From positions 1 to 9,531 of the forward strand of contig CALGLS010000461.1 of assembly GCA_937959375.1 (NCBI GenBank): a DNA stretch of 9,531 nt, written 5' to 3'. Position numbers and translations under genes: made by a program. The notes under the pieces were generated by a model. The model searched no databases, was not told the DNA's origin, and saw only the letters and a program-made list of their open reading frames with translations. Source of the DNA: an uncultured Saprospiraceae bacterium. GTDB taxonomy: Bacteria > Bacteroidota > Bacteroidia > Chitinophagales > Saprospiraceae. Shown piece after piece: positions 1 to 7,563 of this stretch (its first letter is position 1; the number at the start of each line of letters is the position of its first letter).

Positions 1-3000
1 GGAGAGTGGACCATTCAAATTTGTGATAACTGGGGATCAGATAATGGTTGGCTCTTCGAATGGAGCATCAGTTTTGCATCAGATTTATATCCAAATATAG
101 AAACCTTTACACCAGAAATTATTGACTGGGGTTGGAATGATAATCCTTCTATCTTTTTCGAAACACAGGATTCCATTGCAGCAGCTCCTATGAACGCTGG
201 ATCTGCCAGCTATACCTTCTTCGTTGAAAATGATTTTGGTTGTACTTACGATACCACTGTAGTAGTAGATGTTTTACCTCCAACACATCCAAGTTGTCAT
301 TCTTGTGATGGGACTTTAGAGCAATTAACTGACACCACACTTTGTACAGGAGACGTCGTTATGCTAAATGCAGAAGTTCCAAACCAATTGAGTAATCAAG
401 AAGTTACTTTTGAAGCTTTTGAGAATATTGAGTTTGATAACAATGTTTATCCTCCAGGTGCGCCTTACGAATCTGTTATCAATGTTTCCAATATTAATCC
501 GGGAACAATTGTAGATGCAACCTCACAGATTCTTTCAGTTTGTTTGGATCTGTTACATTCATACGATTCGGATGTAGAGCTTTACCTAGAGGCTCCAAAC
601 GGAACCATCATTAATTTGTCAAGTGACAACGGCGGTGGTGGAGATAATTATACCCAAACTTGTTTTACACCTTCTGCAACACTTCCTATCACCGCTGGAA
701 CTGCTCCTTTTACTGGAGACTTTTTGCCGGAAGGTAACTTCGCCGACTTCAATGGTACCCCGACAGCAGGTAGCTGGACACTCCAAGTTGCTGATGACCA
801 AAATGGCTTTGGAGGTACACTCTTAGGTTGGACCATAACTTTTGAAAACGAAAATAACATTTCATATGAATGGTCACCGGCAATAGACTTGTCTTGCTCC
901 AATTGTCCAGACCCTGAAGTTGCTGCAACGCAAACAACGTCTTATGTAGTGACTTCAACAGATGAATTTAATTGTACTTTTTCAGATAGTTTAAATATCA
1001 TGGTTGTGGATGCTTTGGCAGCGCCTACTGTTGACTGTGGCCAAGCCGGAGATGGTGAGTTGTTATTTACTTGGGGTGATATTGCTGGAGCATCTGGTTA
1101 CGAAATTAGTACAGATGGTGGTACGACATGGATTCCTGCTAATGGAGCTTTGTCGCACTTAATCACTGGCGTACCCAGTGGTGTAAATGTTGATGTTATG
1201 ATAAGAGCAACAACTGGAGGCGGATCTTGTGATCCAGAAATTGCGACTAGTTCATGTAGCTTAATCGATTGTACCATGACTTTGGATACCAGTTTTACAA
1301 CTGCTCCTTCTTGTTACAATACAGCAGATGGTGGTGCTCTAATGTCCACTGCTGGGGCAGCCTTACCTGTGCAGTATTTCCTTGACGGAACAGGGCCAGC
1401 TACTGGATCAAATATAACCTTACTCGCTCCTGGTTTACATTCTGTTATTGCGATAGATGCCGCAGGATGTACCGATACAATTAGTTTCTTATTGCCATCA
1501 CCGGATACCATCATGATAGATCTACAGATTGATTCGATCACTTGTTTTGGTTTGACTGATGGAGAAGCTACAGCAACTGCAACTGGTGGTACAGGAGGCT
1601 TTAACTATATTTGGAATACCATTCCAGCTACATCAGATCCAACACTTTTAGATTTATCCGTTGGTGCTTACACAGTAACTGCATCTGACGCCAATGGTTG
1701 TTCGATTGTTGCTATTGCAAATATTGATGAACCAACTCAACTAGCAAGTACAATTGTTCAAGACTCTGTTGATTGTAATAGTGGTTCTGACGGAACAGCT
1801 ACTGCAAACCCAATCGGAGGAGTAGCACCTTATACTTATTTATGGGATAATGGTCAGTCAACTGCAACTGCATCTAACCTAGCGGTAGGTTCTTATGAGG
1901 TGACTATATTTGATGCAAATCTGTGTGAAGAAATATTGCAAATTGATGTACTCGAACCTGCTCCAATTTTAATAACACTTACGGCTGATTCTGTAAGTTG
2001 CTTTGGAGCTAGCGACGGGTTGATGAATTTAGATTATATAGGTGGTGTCGGTCAAGCCACATTTAATTGGAGTGGACCTGCTTCGTTCTCTTCCACTGAC
2101 CAAAATATTTCAGGGCTTTTAGCTGGTAACTATTGTGTAACCGTAACGGATGAAAACGCTTGTACGAGCACTGAATGTTTTGACGTAGAAAGTCCTGTTT
2201 CAATTGCTTTGTCGAATCCTGTTTCTACTACACCATTTTGTATCGGATCAAATGAAGGTACAGCAACCATTACACCTTCAGGAGGTAGTAGTCCATATGA
2301 TTTCCTTTGGGAAAATGGACAAACAACAACAACTGCTACAGGTTTGGTATCCGGTAATATTGGCGTTACAGTAACAGATGCCAACGGTTGTTCTACAACT
2401 GATAATATTTTGGTAGGAATACCTCCAGCAGTTGCGGTGAATTTGACAAGTAACATGACTTCTTGTGCCAACACGAACGATGGTAGCGCACTAGCAGTAG
2501 CCTCAGGAGGTACAGGAACTTCTTTCGATTATCAATGGGATACCAATACTGGTTCTCAAACAACAGCTAATGCAACAGGATTAACGCCGGGTAATTACTG
2601 CGTAACGGTAATAGATAATAACGGTTGTTCAGCCAATGCCTGTATCGATATATTGTCACCTGATCCACTAGTGATTAACGCGGCTACTGAAACGCCTGTT
2701 TCTTGTTATGGTGAAAACGATGGTCAGGCATTTGTAGATGTATCCGGCGGTTCTGGCCCTGGAACTTATACTTATGCTTGGAGTGATGCGAATGCTCAAT
2801 TTCAAAATCCAGCAGTCTTCTTGTCTGCCGATACTTATATGGTCACAGTAACCGACACGAGTGGTTGCATTGAAGTTGCCACGATTGTAGTCACGCAACC
2901 AGACACACTAACAATTTCAACTGCAACAGTTGATGTAACTTGTTTTGAAGGAACGAATGGTTCGGCAACGGTAACGCCATCTGGAGGTACCATGCCTTAT

Positions 3001-4857
3001 AACTATATGTGGAGTGATTTTCAGTCTACTGGAACGGCAACAGATCTTAGCGCTGGATTTTATGGCGTGACGGTCACAGATGGTAATGGTTGTTCTGCAT
3101 TAGCAACTGTCTCTTTATCAGAACCAGCGACTGGATTAAGTCTTACAGTAGATCAAACACAAATTGGTTGCTTTGGAGAGAATCAAGGGGAAGCCTTAGT
3201 TACTGCAACTGGTGGAACAATTGGCTATACGTATGAATGGAGTAACGGAAACACTACAGACGCTGCAGTTGCCTTAGATTCTATTGATTACACTGTTTCA
3301 GTTACCGACGCCTTGGGATGTACGGCTGAAGAAATAATTAGTATTGAAGAATTGGATGAAGTAATGATCAGTGTTGCCTTTGTAGAACCAATTTGTTTTG
3401 GTCAAGCCAACGGTCAACTAGGCGTTAATATCATAAGTGGTGGAGTAGGAGGAGGCAATCCTGCTAATTACAATTTCGTTTGGAACACAACACCTGTCCA
3501 GACCACTGCTTATATTGACAATATTGCAGGAGATCAATTTTATACCGTAACGGTTACGGATGCGCAAGGATGTTCTTCCATATCAGAAACGTTTTTGGAT
3601 CAACCAGCTGAACTAGATTTTGATTACCAAGTAACAGATGCACTTTGTGCTGGTTCGGCAGATGGTTTGATTGAAATTACAAATGTAGGAAGTGTGAGCT
3701 TGCCGATTTCTTATGAGTGGGATGCAAGCACTGGGAATCAATCCACTGAAACTGCGACTGGTTTGAGCGCCGGTTTATACGATGTGATTATAACTGACTC
3801 TGTTGGTTGTTCCACTCAAGGAAGTATTGTGGTAGAAGAGCCAACGCCATTGGATATCTCATTTGCGACAAGCAACAACTTATGCTCTGGTGACACTATC
3901 GGAACAATTACGACTACAACAAGTGGAGGTACGCCTGTTTACAACTATGATTGGTCAAATGGAATGACATCCGCTGATTTAGTAGGTCTTGAAACAGGTA
4001 CCTATAATGTTACCCTGACAGATGCTAATAACTGTGCATTAATTACTGACGTTGCTATTACCCAGCCAGAACAGATGAGTGCTTCATTTTCGAGTGAAGA
4101 TGTGACTTGTTTTGGAGATCAAGATGGATCTGTACTAATAACAGCGGAAGGAGGTGCTTTGCCTTATCAATATAGTTTTGATGAAAGTGAATTTAATGGA
4201 ATTAGTAATGTCGTTGGTTTGCAAGCAGGAACCTATGAGGTTACTATTTTAGATGCGAATGGTTGTACCTGGAGTTCAACAGCCTCAGTTGATGGGCCAC
4301 CAGCCCTTGAAGTGGATGCTGGAGAAGATATTACAATAGGCCTTGGAGAGACGACCATTCTTTCAGTGACAACTACGAATGCGGTAGGTAATGTTGATGT
4401 AAGTTGGTCTTCACCATATGCTGGAACTTTGTTCTGTCCTGATTCAACAGAGAACTGTGCTTCTCCTCAATCGATTACTTTGAATACAGTCACGTATGAA
4501 GTTTATGTGATTGATGAAAATGGTTGTCAGGCAGAAGATGATATTACAATCTTTGTAGAAAAGAAACGTCCGGTTTTTGTGGCAACTGCATTTACACCAA
4601 ATGGCGATAATGCAAATGATGTGTTATTAGTACATGGACGTAAAGACGTTGAAGTAAATGTATTTAGAATTTATGACCGTTGGGGAGAGATGGTTTATGA
4701 AGGAAGAGACTTTATGGTCGGTGACCCTGTTACCGGTTGGGATGGAACCTTTAGAGGACAATCAATGCAATCGGGTGTTTATGTGTGGTATTTGGAAGCA
4801 ACATTCATTGATGGTTATTCAGAAATTTTTAAAGGTCAAACTACCTTGTTGAGATAA
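1..4857 (+). CDS. SprB-repeat surface adhesin with P-domains and T9SS type B sorting domain (5' partial)
   Basis: This is a very large protein exported by the type IX secretion system and probably displayed on the cell surface as an adhesin. The frame is open from base 1, so the gene starts upstream; the ATG at 190 is internal. Domains by window residue: 1-28, end of a proprotein-convertase P-domain (GEWTIQICDNWG...W.ISF); 30-95, Ig/PKD-like; about 135-284, a second complete P-domain ending GSWTLQVADD...GWTITF; 287-341, Ig-like; about 342-425, FN3-like (YEIS.DGGTTW); about 434-1436, 13 SprB repeats; 1437-1520, PKD-like; 1521-1618, CHU_C/gliding-motility-type sorting domain (TAFTPNGDN.NDV, YDRWGEMVYE, GWDGTFRG, SGVYVWYLEA). 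Known for the family: type B signals work with a PorP/SprF partner, and one is encoded next. Residues 1-1520 contain one Arg and no Lys. Domain assignment is firm; the ligand is unknown, and a role in gliding is possible but not shown. Confidence 0.95.
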   Translation, partial: GEWTIQICDNWGSDNGWLFEWSISFASDLYPNIETFTPEIIDWGWNDNPSIFFETQDSIAAAPMNAGSASYTFFVENDFGCTYDTTVVVDVLPPTHPSCHSCDGTLEQLTDTTLCTGDVVMLNAEVPNQLSNQEVTFEAFENIEFDNNVYPPGAPYESVINVSNINPGTIVDATSQILSVCLDLLHSYDSDVELYLEAPNGTIINLSSDNGGGGDNYTQTCFTPSATLPITAGTAPFTGDFLPEGNFADFNGTPTAGSWTLQVADDQNGFGGTLLGWTITFENENNISYEWSPAIDLSCSNCPDPEVAATQTTSYVVTSTDEFNCTFSDSLNIMVVDALAAPTVDCGQAGDGELLFTWGDIAGASGYEISTDGGTTWIPANGALSHLITGVPSGVNVDVMIRATTGGGSCDPEIATSSCSLIDCTMTLDTSFTTAPSCYNTADGGALMSTAGAALPVQYFLDGTGPATGSNITLLAPGLHSVIAIDAAGCTDTISFLLPSPDTIMIDLQIDSITCFGLTDGEATATATGGTGGFNYIWNTIPATSDPTLLDLSVGAYTVTASDANGCSIVAIANIDEPTQLASTIVQDSVDCNSGSDGTATANPIGGVAPYTYLWDNGQSTATASNLAVGSYEVTIFDANLCEEILQIDVLEPAPILITLTADSVSCFGASDGLMNLDYIGGVGQATFNWSGPASFSSTDQNISGLLAGNYCVTVTDENACTSTECFDVESPVSIALSNPVSTTPFCIGSNEGTATITPSGGSSPYDFLWENGQTTTTATGLVSGNIGVTVTDANGCSTTDNILVGIPPAVAVNLTSNMTSCANTNDGSALAVASGGTGTSFDYQWDTNTGSQTTANATGLTPGNYCVTVIDNNGCSANACIDILSPDPLVINAATETPVSCYGENDGQAFVDVSGGSGPGTYTYAWSDANAQFQNPAVFLSADTYMVTVTDTSGCIEVATIVVTQPDTLTISTATVDVTCFEGTNGSATVTPSGGTMPYNYMWSDFQSTGTATDLSAGFYGVTVTDGNGCSALATVSLSEPATGLSLTVDQTQIGCFGENQGEALVTATGGTIGYTYEWSNGNTTDAAVALDSIDYTVSVTDALGCTAEEIISIEELDEVMISVAFVEPICFGQANGQLGVNIISGGVGGGNPANYNFVWNTTPVQTTAYIDNIAGDQFYTVTVTDAQGCSSISETFLDQPAELDFDYQVTDALCAGSADGLIEITNVGSVSLPISYEWDASTGNQSTETATGLSAGLYDVIITDSVGCSTQGSIVVEEPTPLDISFATSNNLCSGDTIGTITTTTSGGTPVYNYDWSNGMTSADLVGLETGTYNVTLTDANNCALITDVAITQPEQMSASFSSEDVTCFGDQDGSVLITAEGGALPYQYSFDESEFNGISNVVGLQAGTYEVTILDANGCTWSSTASVDGPPALEVDAGEDITIGLGETTILSVTTTNAVGNVDVSWSSPYAGTLFCPDSTENCASPQSITLNTVTYEVYVIDENGCQAEDDITIFVEKKRPVFVATAFTPNGDNANDVLLVHGRKDVEVNVFRIYDRWGEMVYEGRDFMVGDPVTGWDGTFRGQSMQSGVYVWYLEATFIDGYSEIFKGQTTLLR
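1300..4305 (+). repeat. 13 tandem SprB-type protein repeats
   Basis: The array encodes 13 diverged repeats of 75-84 residues. Each opens with a Cys followed by a [F/Y]G..DG-like motif, has a [SP]GG..PY.Y.W strand, then a GxYxVTVTDxNGC strand, and ends with an EP/QP turn. The opening Cys codons lie at 1312, 1543, 1774, 1999, 2239, 2464, 2704, 2941, 3169, 3394, 3646, 3883 and 4108. Most repeats have two Cys, likely a disulfide within the repeat; those starting near 1999 and 2464 have four. DNA identity between copies is low, so this is an old protein repeat, not a fresh duplication. Confidence 0.9.
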
Positions 4858-5137
4858 GATTTGATTACTGAATGTAAAATAGACTTTATTCTAAAATTTG
4901 TTGTAGAGCAAAATGTGCTTATTTTTTATCTGATTAAGGCAAAAAATCTAAGCATAGCAGCAGCTACGGTTCTATTTTTTAACGAAAAGCAGGTAAAAAA
5001 GAAGTGCATTCGTGCATACAAGATATTTTGGAATAAAGTCTAATATTAAGCACTTTAATTAAAAACAGAACGACAAACACTATTTGTAGCTATCTTTATT
5101 ACTGATTTGGCTATAAACCTAGAATAAAACAAATCAT

Positions 5138-6229
5138 ATGAATTTTAAAAGTACACTACCTTATTTCGCGTTTTTGTTTTTCCTTATGGGAATGACGCAG
5201 GATGCGAAGGCTCAAGACCCGAGGTTTTCGCAATTTTATGCAGCGCCTTTGCAGTTGAATCCAGCGATGACAGGAGTTTTTGAAGGACGCTTTCGTGTCA
5301 ACGCAAACTACCGCGAACAATACGCAAGTATTTTGGGCAACGACCCATTTAGAACAATAGGAACTGCTTTTGACATGCGATTCAAAATAGTTGGTGACGA
5401 CTATATGGGAGTCGGAGTAAGTGCGATTCACGATGAGGCAGGTGTTGGTGCTTTTACTACCGACCGAGGCTACTTGAATCTTTCTTATATGAAACAACTG
5501 TCTGGCGGACGGTATACTCCAAATGATCAATACCTAATTTTTGGTGGTCAATTTGGTGCTGGTCAAAATTCTGTTGATTGGGATCAATATTGGTTTTCCG
5601 CACAATTTGATGACGGTATCATTGCACCAAATACTAATCTTAATAATGAAGAGCCAGGAATTGGTGGAGCAAGTGAAACGACCAACGTCTACCTCGATTT
5701 TAATGCAGGTTTAATGTGGTACGCGATCTTTGGTGAGAATACAAGTATTTGGGCTGGAGCAGCAATGAGCCATCTAAATTCACCAGATGTATCTTTCTTA
5801 GGTGAGAACGAAACCTTGTACACGCGTTGGGTAGGACATATAGGAGGTGAGTTTCCGCTCAACCCATCATTAAGTGTATTGCCAGCAGTGGCAGTAATGG
5901 GGCAGGGGCCATCTTTATCTACTACCGTTGGAGCTAACTTCCGATATACCAATCATGATTGGAACGAGGTAGCGATCCGAACTGGAGTTTGGGGACACAT
6001 TACCAATAAAGTAGACGGAATTGAAGATTCAGAAGGTTCTAAAATATCAATGGATGCTGCTACGGTTGCCATGATTCTAGAAATCAATAGTTGGAACGTA
6101 GGCGTAAGTTATGATGTGACTACCTCTAATTTAAAAGTATCTAACAATTCACGTGGAGCGCTTGAGTTATCCTTGATTTACGTGCACCCAGCTAAGGATC
6201 GAATTAAAGTCAATTGCCCGAAGTTCTAG
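5138..6229 (+). CDS. PorP/SprF family T9SS outer-membrane protein
   Basis: A 363-aa outer-membrane beta-barrel-like protein of the PorP/SprF family. Residues 1-25 are a signal peptide (short basic start, FAFLFFLMGM core, AKA cleavage site). The mature start has the family signature DPRFSQFYAAPLQLNPAMTG at 27-46, then NYREQY at about 57-62, alternating barrel strands, and the typical ending NCPKF. Length is normal. The ATG at 5138 is the only start that gives the complete signal peptide; no Shine-Dalgarno is seen, as is usual in Bacteroidota. It lies 280 bases after the adhesin. In Flavobacterium johnsoniae SprF is needed to secrete SprB, so this protein is inferred to be the export or anchoring partner of the upstream type B protein. 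The 280-base gap has no convincing terminator, so cotranscription is possible; a weak -7-like TATCTTTA at 5091-5098 could also give it its own promoter. Confidence 0.95.
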   Translation: MNFKSTLPYFAFLFFLMGMTQDAKAQDPRFSQFYAAPLQLNPAMTGVFEGRFRVNANYREQYASILGNDPFRTIGTAFDMRFKIVGDDYMGVGVSAIHDEAGVGAFTTDRGYLNLSYMKQLSGGRYTPNDQYLIFGGQFGAGQNSVDWDQYWFSAQFDDGIIAPNTNLNNEEPGIGGASETTNVYLDFNAGLMWYAIFGENTSIWAGAAMSHLNSPDVSFLGENETLYTRWVGHIGGEFPLNPSLSVLPAVAVMGQGPSLSTTVGANFRYTNHDWNEVAIRTGVWGHITNKVDGIEDSEGSKISMDAATVAMILEINSWNVGVSYDVTTSNLKVSNNSRGALELSLIYVHPAKDRIKVNCPKF

Positions 6230-6251
6230 GATATAACTTTACTTATTAGGG

Positions 6252-6292
6252 AACGCCCGCTATTGGTTTGAATACTGATAGCGGGCGTTTTT
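6252..6292 (+). terminator. Intrinsic terminator after the PorP/SprF gene
   Basis: A perfect 12-bp stem (AACGCCCGCTAT at 6252-6263 with ATAGCGGGCGTT at 6278-6289) encloses a 14-base loop and is followed by five Ts (6288-6292, the first two shared with the stem). It starts 22 bases after the stop codon and ends the adhesin-PorP/SprF unit. The preceding AA also gives some terminator character on the other strand. Confidence 0.93.
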
Positions 6293-6426
6293 AATGGGAA
6301 CTTGCCTAGCCGATAGGATAGGTGGGAATGGGAATTAGAATTGTCTTCTACCATGGAGGAATGGGAATCTTCCAGAGTAGTCGACCTTTATAGAATCAAC
6401 CTAAAAAAACATTTATCACGTACACA

Positions 6427-6456
6427 ATTTATTTTTTGCGCAAGCAAACAATAAAT
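6427..6456. repeat. Inverted repeat with GCAA tetraloop
   Basis: The arms 6427-6439 and 6444-6456 pair at 12 of 13 positions around a 4-base GCAA loop closed by C-G, a GNRA-type tetraloop if read as + strand RNA. The stem is AT-rich apart from its top two pairs. No T tract follows, so it does not look like a terminator on the + strand. It lies 135 bases past the PorP/SprF terminator and its role is unknown. Confidence 0.5.
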
Positions 6457-6516
6457 AAACTATGTGGCCTCTACTAATGTACATCGTCAGCGGGCACTAT
6501 CAGCCTATGTCTCTTG

Positions 6517-6531
6517 TATGTTTAAAACATA
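6517..6531. repeat. 15-base palindrome TATGTTTAAAACATA
   Basis: Two perfect 7-base arms flank a central A. The size and symmetry suit a dimeric regulator site, but it lies about 260 bases before the next gene and is AT-rich, so chance is possible. Confidence 0.35.
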
Positions 6532-6718
6532 ATTGTCAAGTTAATAAAAAGTAGGAAGCATTAGGGAAGAAAACGTTTAGCAAACTTTGGAAGAAAAACC
6601 CCAAATGTTATCATTTTCTTAAAATTCTACCTTCCATTAAACCCTAGTCACTTCCCAAAGTCATAGATGCGTAACAACCCAAAAACATTATTATCTAATA
6701 ATTCAATTTCGAAGCTAG

Positions 6719-6733
6719 TTACAATAATTGTAA
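6719..6733. promoter_or_regulatory. Palindromic operator candidate TTACAATAATTGTAA
   Basis: Perfect 7-base arms (TTACAAT/ATTGTAA) flank a central A, ending 55 bases before the ATG of the small secreted protein. The form (7-1-7) and distance suit binding by a dimeric regulator near the promoter. No regulator is encoded in the window, and the assignment rests on symmetry and position only. Confidence 0.35.
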
Positions 6734-6788
6734 TTCCCTGAACGAAAAAAATAAGTACTAACTGAAGTTGAATAAAATCAAAATTATC

Positions 6789-7235
6789 ATGAAACAATCA
6801 ATTAAATTTTTAGCATTTTCTTTTTTCGCTTTCTTTCTATCTTTCAATATGAATGCTCAAGAGATGCGAGCGAATAAAGGAAACAAGGCCGACAAAACAG
6901 CAAAGATCGAGAAGCGAGCTAACAAGCTTGCAGACAAGGTAGAAATGAATGACGACCAAAGAGTAAGATTTGTAGAAGCTCAACTTGCGCACAAGCAAGC
7001 AGTAAAAGATATTCGCAATACTGATCTAGAAAAAGAAGAAAAGAAAGCACGAGTTCAAGAGTTAAGAGCGGAACACAAAGCACACCTTAGTAGCTTTTTG
7101 TCAGTAGACCAAATGGATAAACTAGAGCAAATCGCAAAAAGAAAGAAAGATAAGCGTAAGATGAAGAAAGGAAAGAAAGGAAAGAAAAATAAGGAAAAGC
7201 GAAAAGCAAAAGTTGATGCCATTGAAAGTAATTAA
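6789..7235 (+). CDS. Small secreted lysine-rich protein, Spy/CpxP-like
   Basis: A 148-aa exported protein. Residues 1-24 are a signal peptide (MKQSIK, hydrophobic FLAFSFFAFFLSF, ending MNAQ). The mature part is predicted to be all helix and has two LTxxQ-like motifs, MNDDQ at 53-57 and LSVDQ at 104-108, separated by a charged helical stretch (LEKEEKKARVQELRAEHKAHL). That layout resembles the Spy/CpxP periplasmic proteins common in Bacteroidota. Residues 117-141 are a tail with 18 Lys/Arg in 25 positions, encoded by a purine-rich tract around 7163-7189. I chose the ATG at 6789 over the in-frame TTG at 6768 because it puts the signal peptide exactly at the N-terminus. It is probably monocistronic, bounded by terminators at 6252 and 7349. 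The function is inferred from motif layout; a periplasmic chaperone or a polyanion-binding protein are both possible. Confidence 0.75.
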   Translation: MKQSIKFLAFSFFAFFLSFNMNAQEMRANKGNKADKTAKIEKRANKLADKVEMNDDQRVRFVEAQLAHKQAVKDIRNTDLEKEEKKARVQELRAEHKAHLSSFLSVDQMDKLEQIAKRKKDKRKMKKGKKGKKNKEKRKAKVDAIESN

Positions 7236-7348
7236 TTGTTACTAGCCTCTTAGTGGCTACGCCTAGGCTAACAGCCCTATAGAATTCTGATTTTATATGC
7301 TATAAACCGGAAATGACTTTTTGTGAAAACAAGCAGTCATTTGAATAA

Positions 7349-7380
7349 GGGAATCTGTTTTTAACAGGTTCTCTTTTTTT
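7349..7380 (+). terminator. Intrinsic terminator after the Spy/CpxP-like gene
   Basis: An 11-bp stem (GGGAATCTGTT at 7349-7359 with AACAGGTTCTC at 7363-7373, two G-U pairs) has a TTT loop and seven Ts at 7374-7380. It lies 113 bases past the stop codon and separates this gene from the tyrosinase unit. Confidence 0.85.
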
Positions 7381-7490
7381 GTTTTACGCTAAATGAGTAC
7401 TAAAAATAATCGTTTTCACGCCCGGTTTAGCTGTAAAGAACTAAATTAACTTTCGTGAAAAGGTAATATTTAATTTCAGACTAATCAAAA

Positions 7491-7522
7491 TTAGGTCATA
7501 TGCATCGTATTTGTTAAGTTTG
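7491..7522 (+). promoter_or_regulatory. Candidate Bacteroidota-type promoter for the tyrosinase unit
   Basis: TAAGTTTG at 7515-7522 matches the Bacteroidota -7 consensus TAnnTTTG. The -33 element would be TTA at 7491-7493 (consensus TTG, one mismatch), 21 bases upstream. The expected transcription start is near 7528, giving a 5' leader of about 35 bases before the ATG at 7564. No other good match is seen between the terminator and the gene. Confidence 0.45.
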
Positions 7523-7529
7523 ATTAACA
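7512..7529. promoter_or_regulatory. Inverted repeat over the -7 element (operator candidate)
   Basis: TGTTAA (7512-7517) and TTAACA (7524-7529) are perfect 6-base arms around a 6-base spacer. The repeat covers the whole putative -7 element and reaches the expected start point, where a bound protein would block transcription. It is seen directly as symmetry; the operator role is inference. Confidence 0.35.
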
Positions 7530-7563
7530 GACTACCTTAGAAAATTAACCAAAAAATCACTTC

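Larger units (their letters stand above)
6293..6788. other. Gene-free intergenic stretch with several inverted repeats
   Basis: No convincing gene, tRNA or rRNA is seen in these 496 bases. The longest AUG-started frame I read by eye is 30 codons (6462-6554). The stretch holds a GCAA-loop hairpin (6427-6456), two 15-base palindromes (6517-6531 and 6719-6733), a direct repeat GGAATGGGAAT (6325-6335 and 6358-6368), and mutually pairable GGAAG/CTTCC and TAGGG/CCCTA segments at 6554-6660. The promoter of the following secreted-protein gene should be here, but I see no clean TAnnTTTG element; AAACTTTG at 6582-6589 is one mismatch away. Confidence 0.6.
7236..7563. other. Intergenic stretch with inverted repeats, a terminator and a promoter candidate
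   Basis: No gene is seen. From left to right it has overlapping short inverted repeats at 7243-7270 (TAGCC/GGCTA, TAGCCT/AGGCTA and the palindrome GCCTAGGC), an 8-bp inverted repeat AAATGACT/AGTCATTT at 7311-7342 that encloses a small TTTT-GTG-AAAA hairpin, the terminator at 7349-7380, and then a candidate promoter/operator region at 7491-7529 before the 74-aa gene. Confidence 0.6.

Noticed and set aside
190..4857. The ATG at 190 as the true start of the adhesin
   Set aside because: The same frame is open back to base 1 and those bases encode the end of a P-domain, so the gene begins before the window.
4861..5043. 60-codon frame between the adhesin and the PorP/SprF gene
   Set aside because: It starts at a TTG, has no recognisable domain or clear start signal, and its composition fits random AT-rich spacer.
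6325..6368. 11-base direct repeat GGAATGGGAAT as a mobile-element target duplication
   Set aside because: Only 22 bases lie between the copies, with no inverted ends or transposase nearby, so it is more likely chance or slippage.
6462..6554. 30-codon frame (starts MWPLLMYIVSG) just after the GCAA-loop hairpin
   Set aside because: Short frames of this size are expected in such a spacer; no promoter, family resemblance or clear membrane helix supports it.
6768..6788. TTG at 6768 as the start of the Spy/CpxP-like gene
   Set aside because: It would add seven residues before the signal peptide; the ATG at 6789 gives a standard signal peptide.
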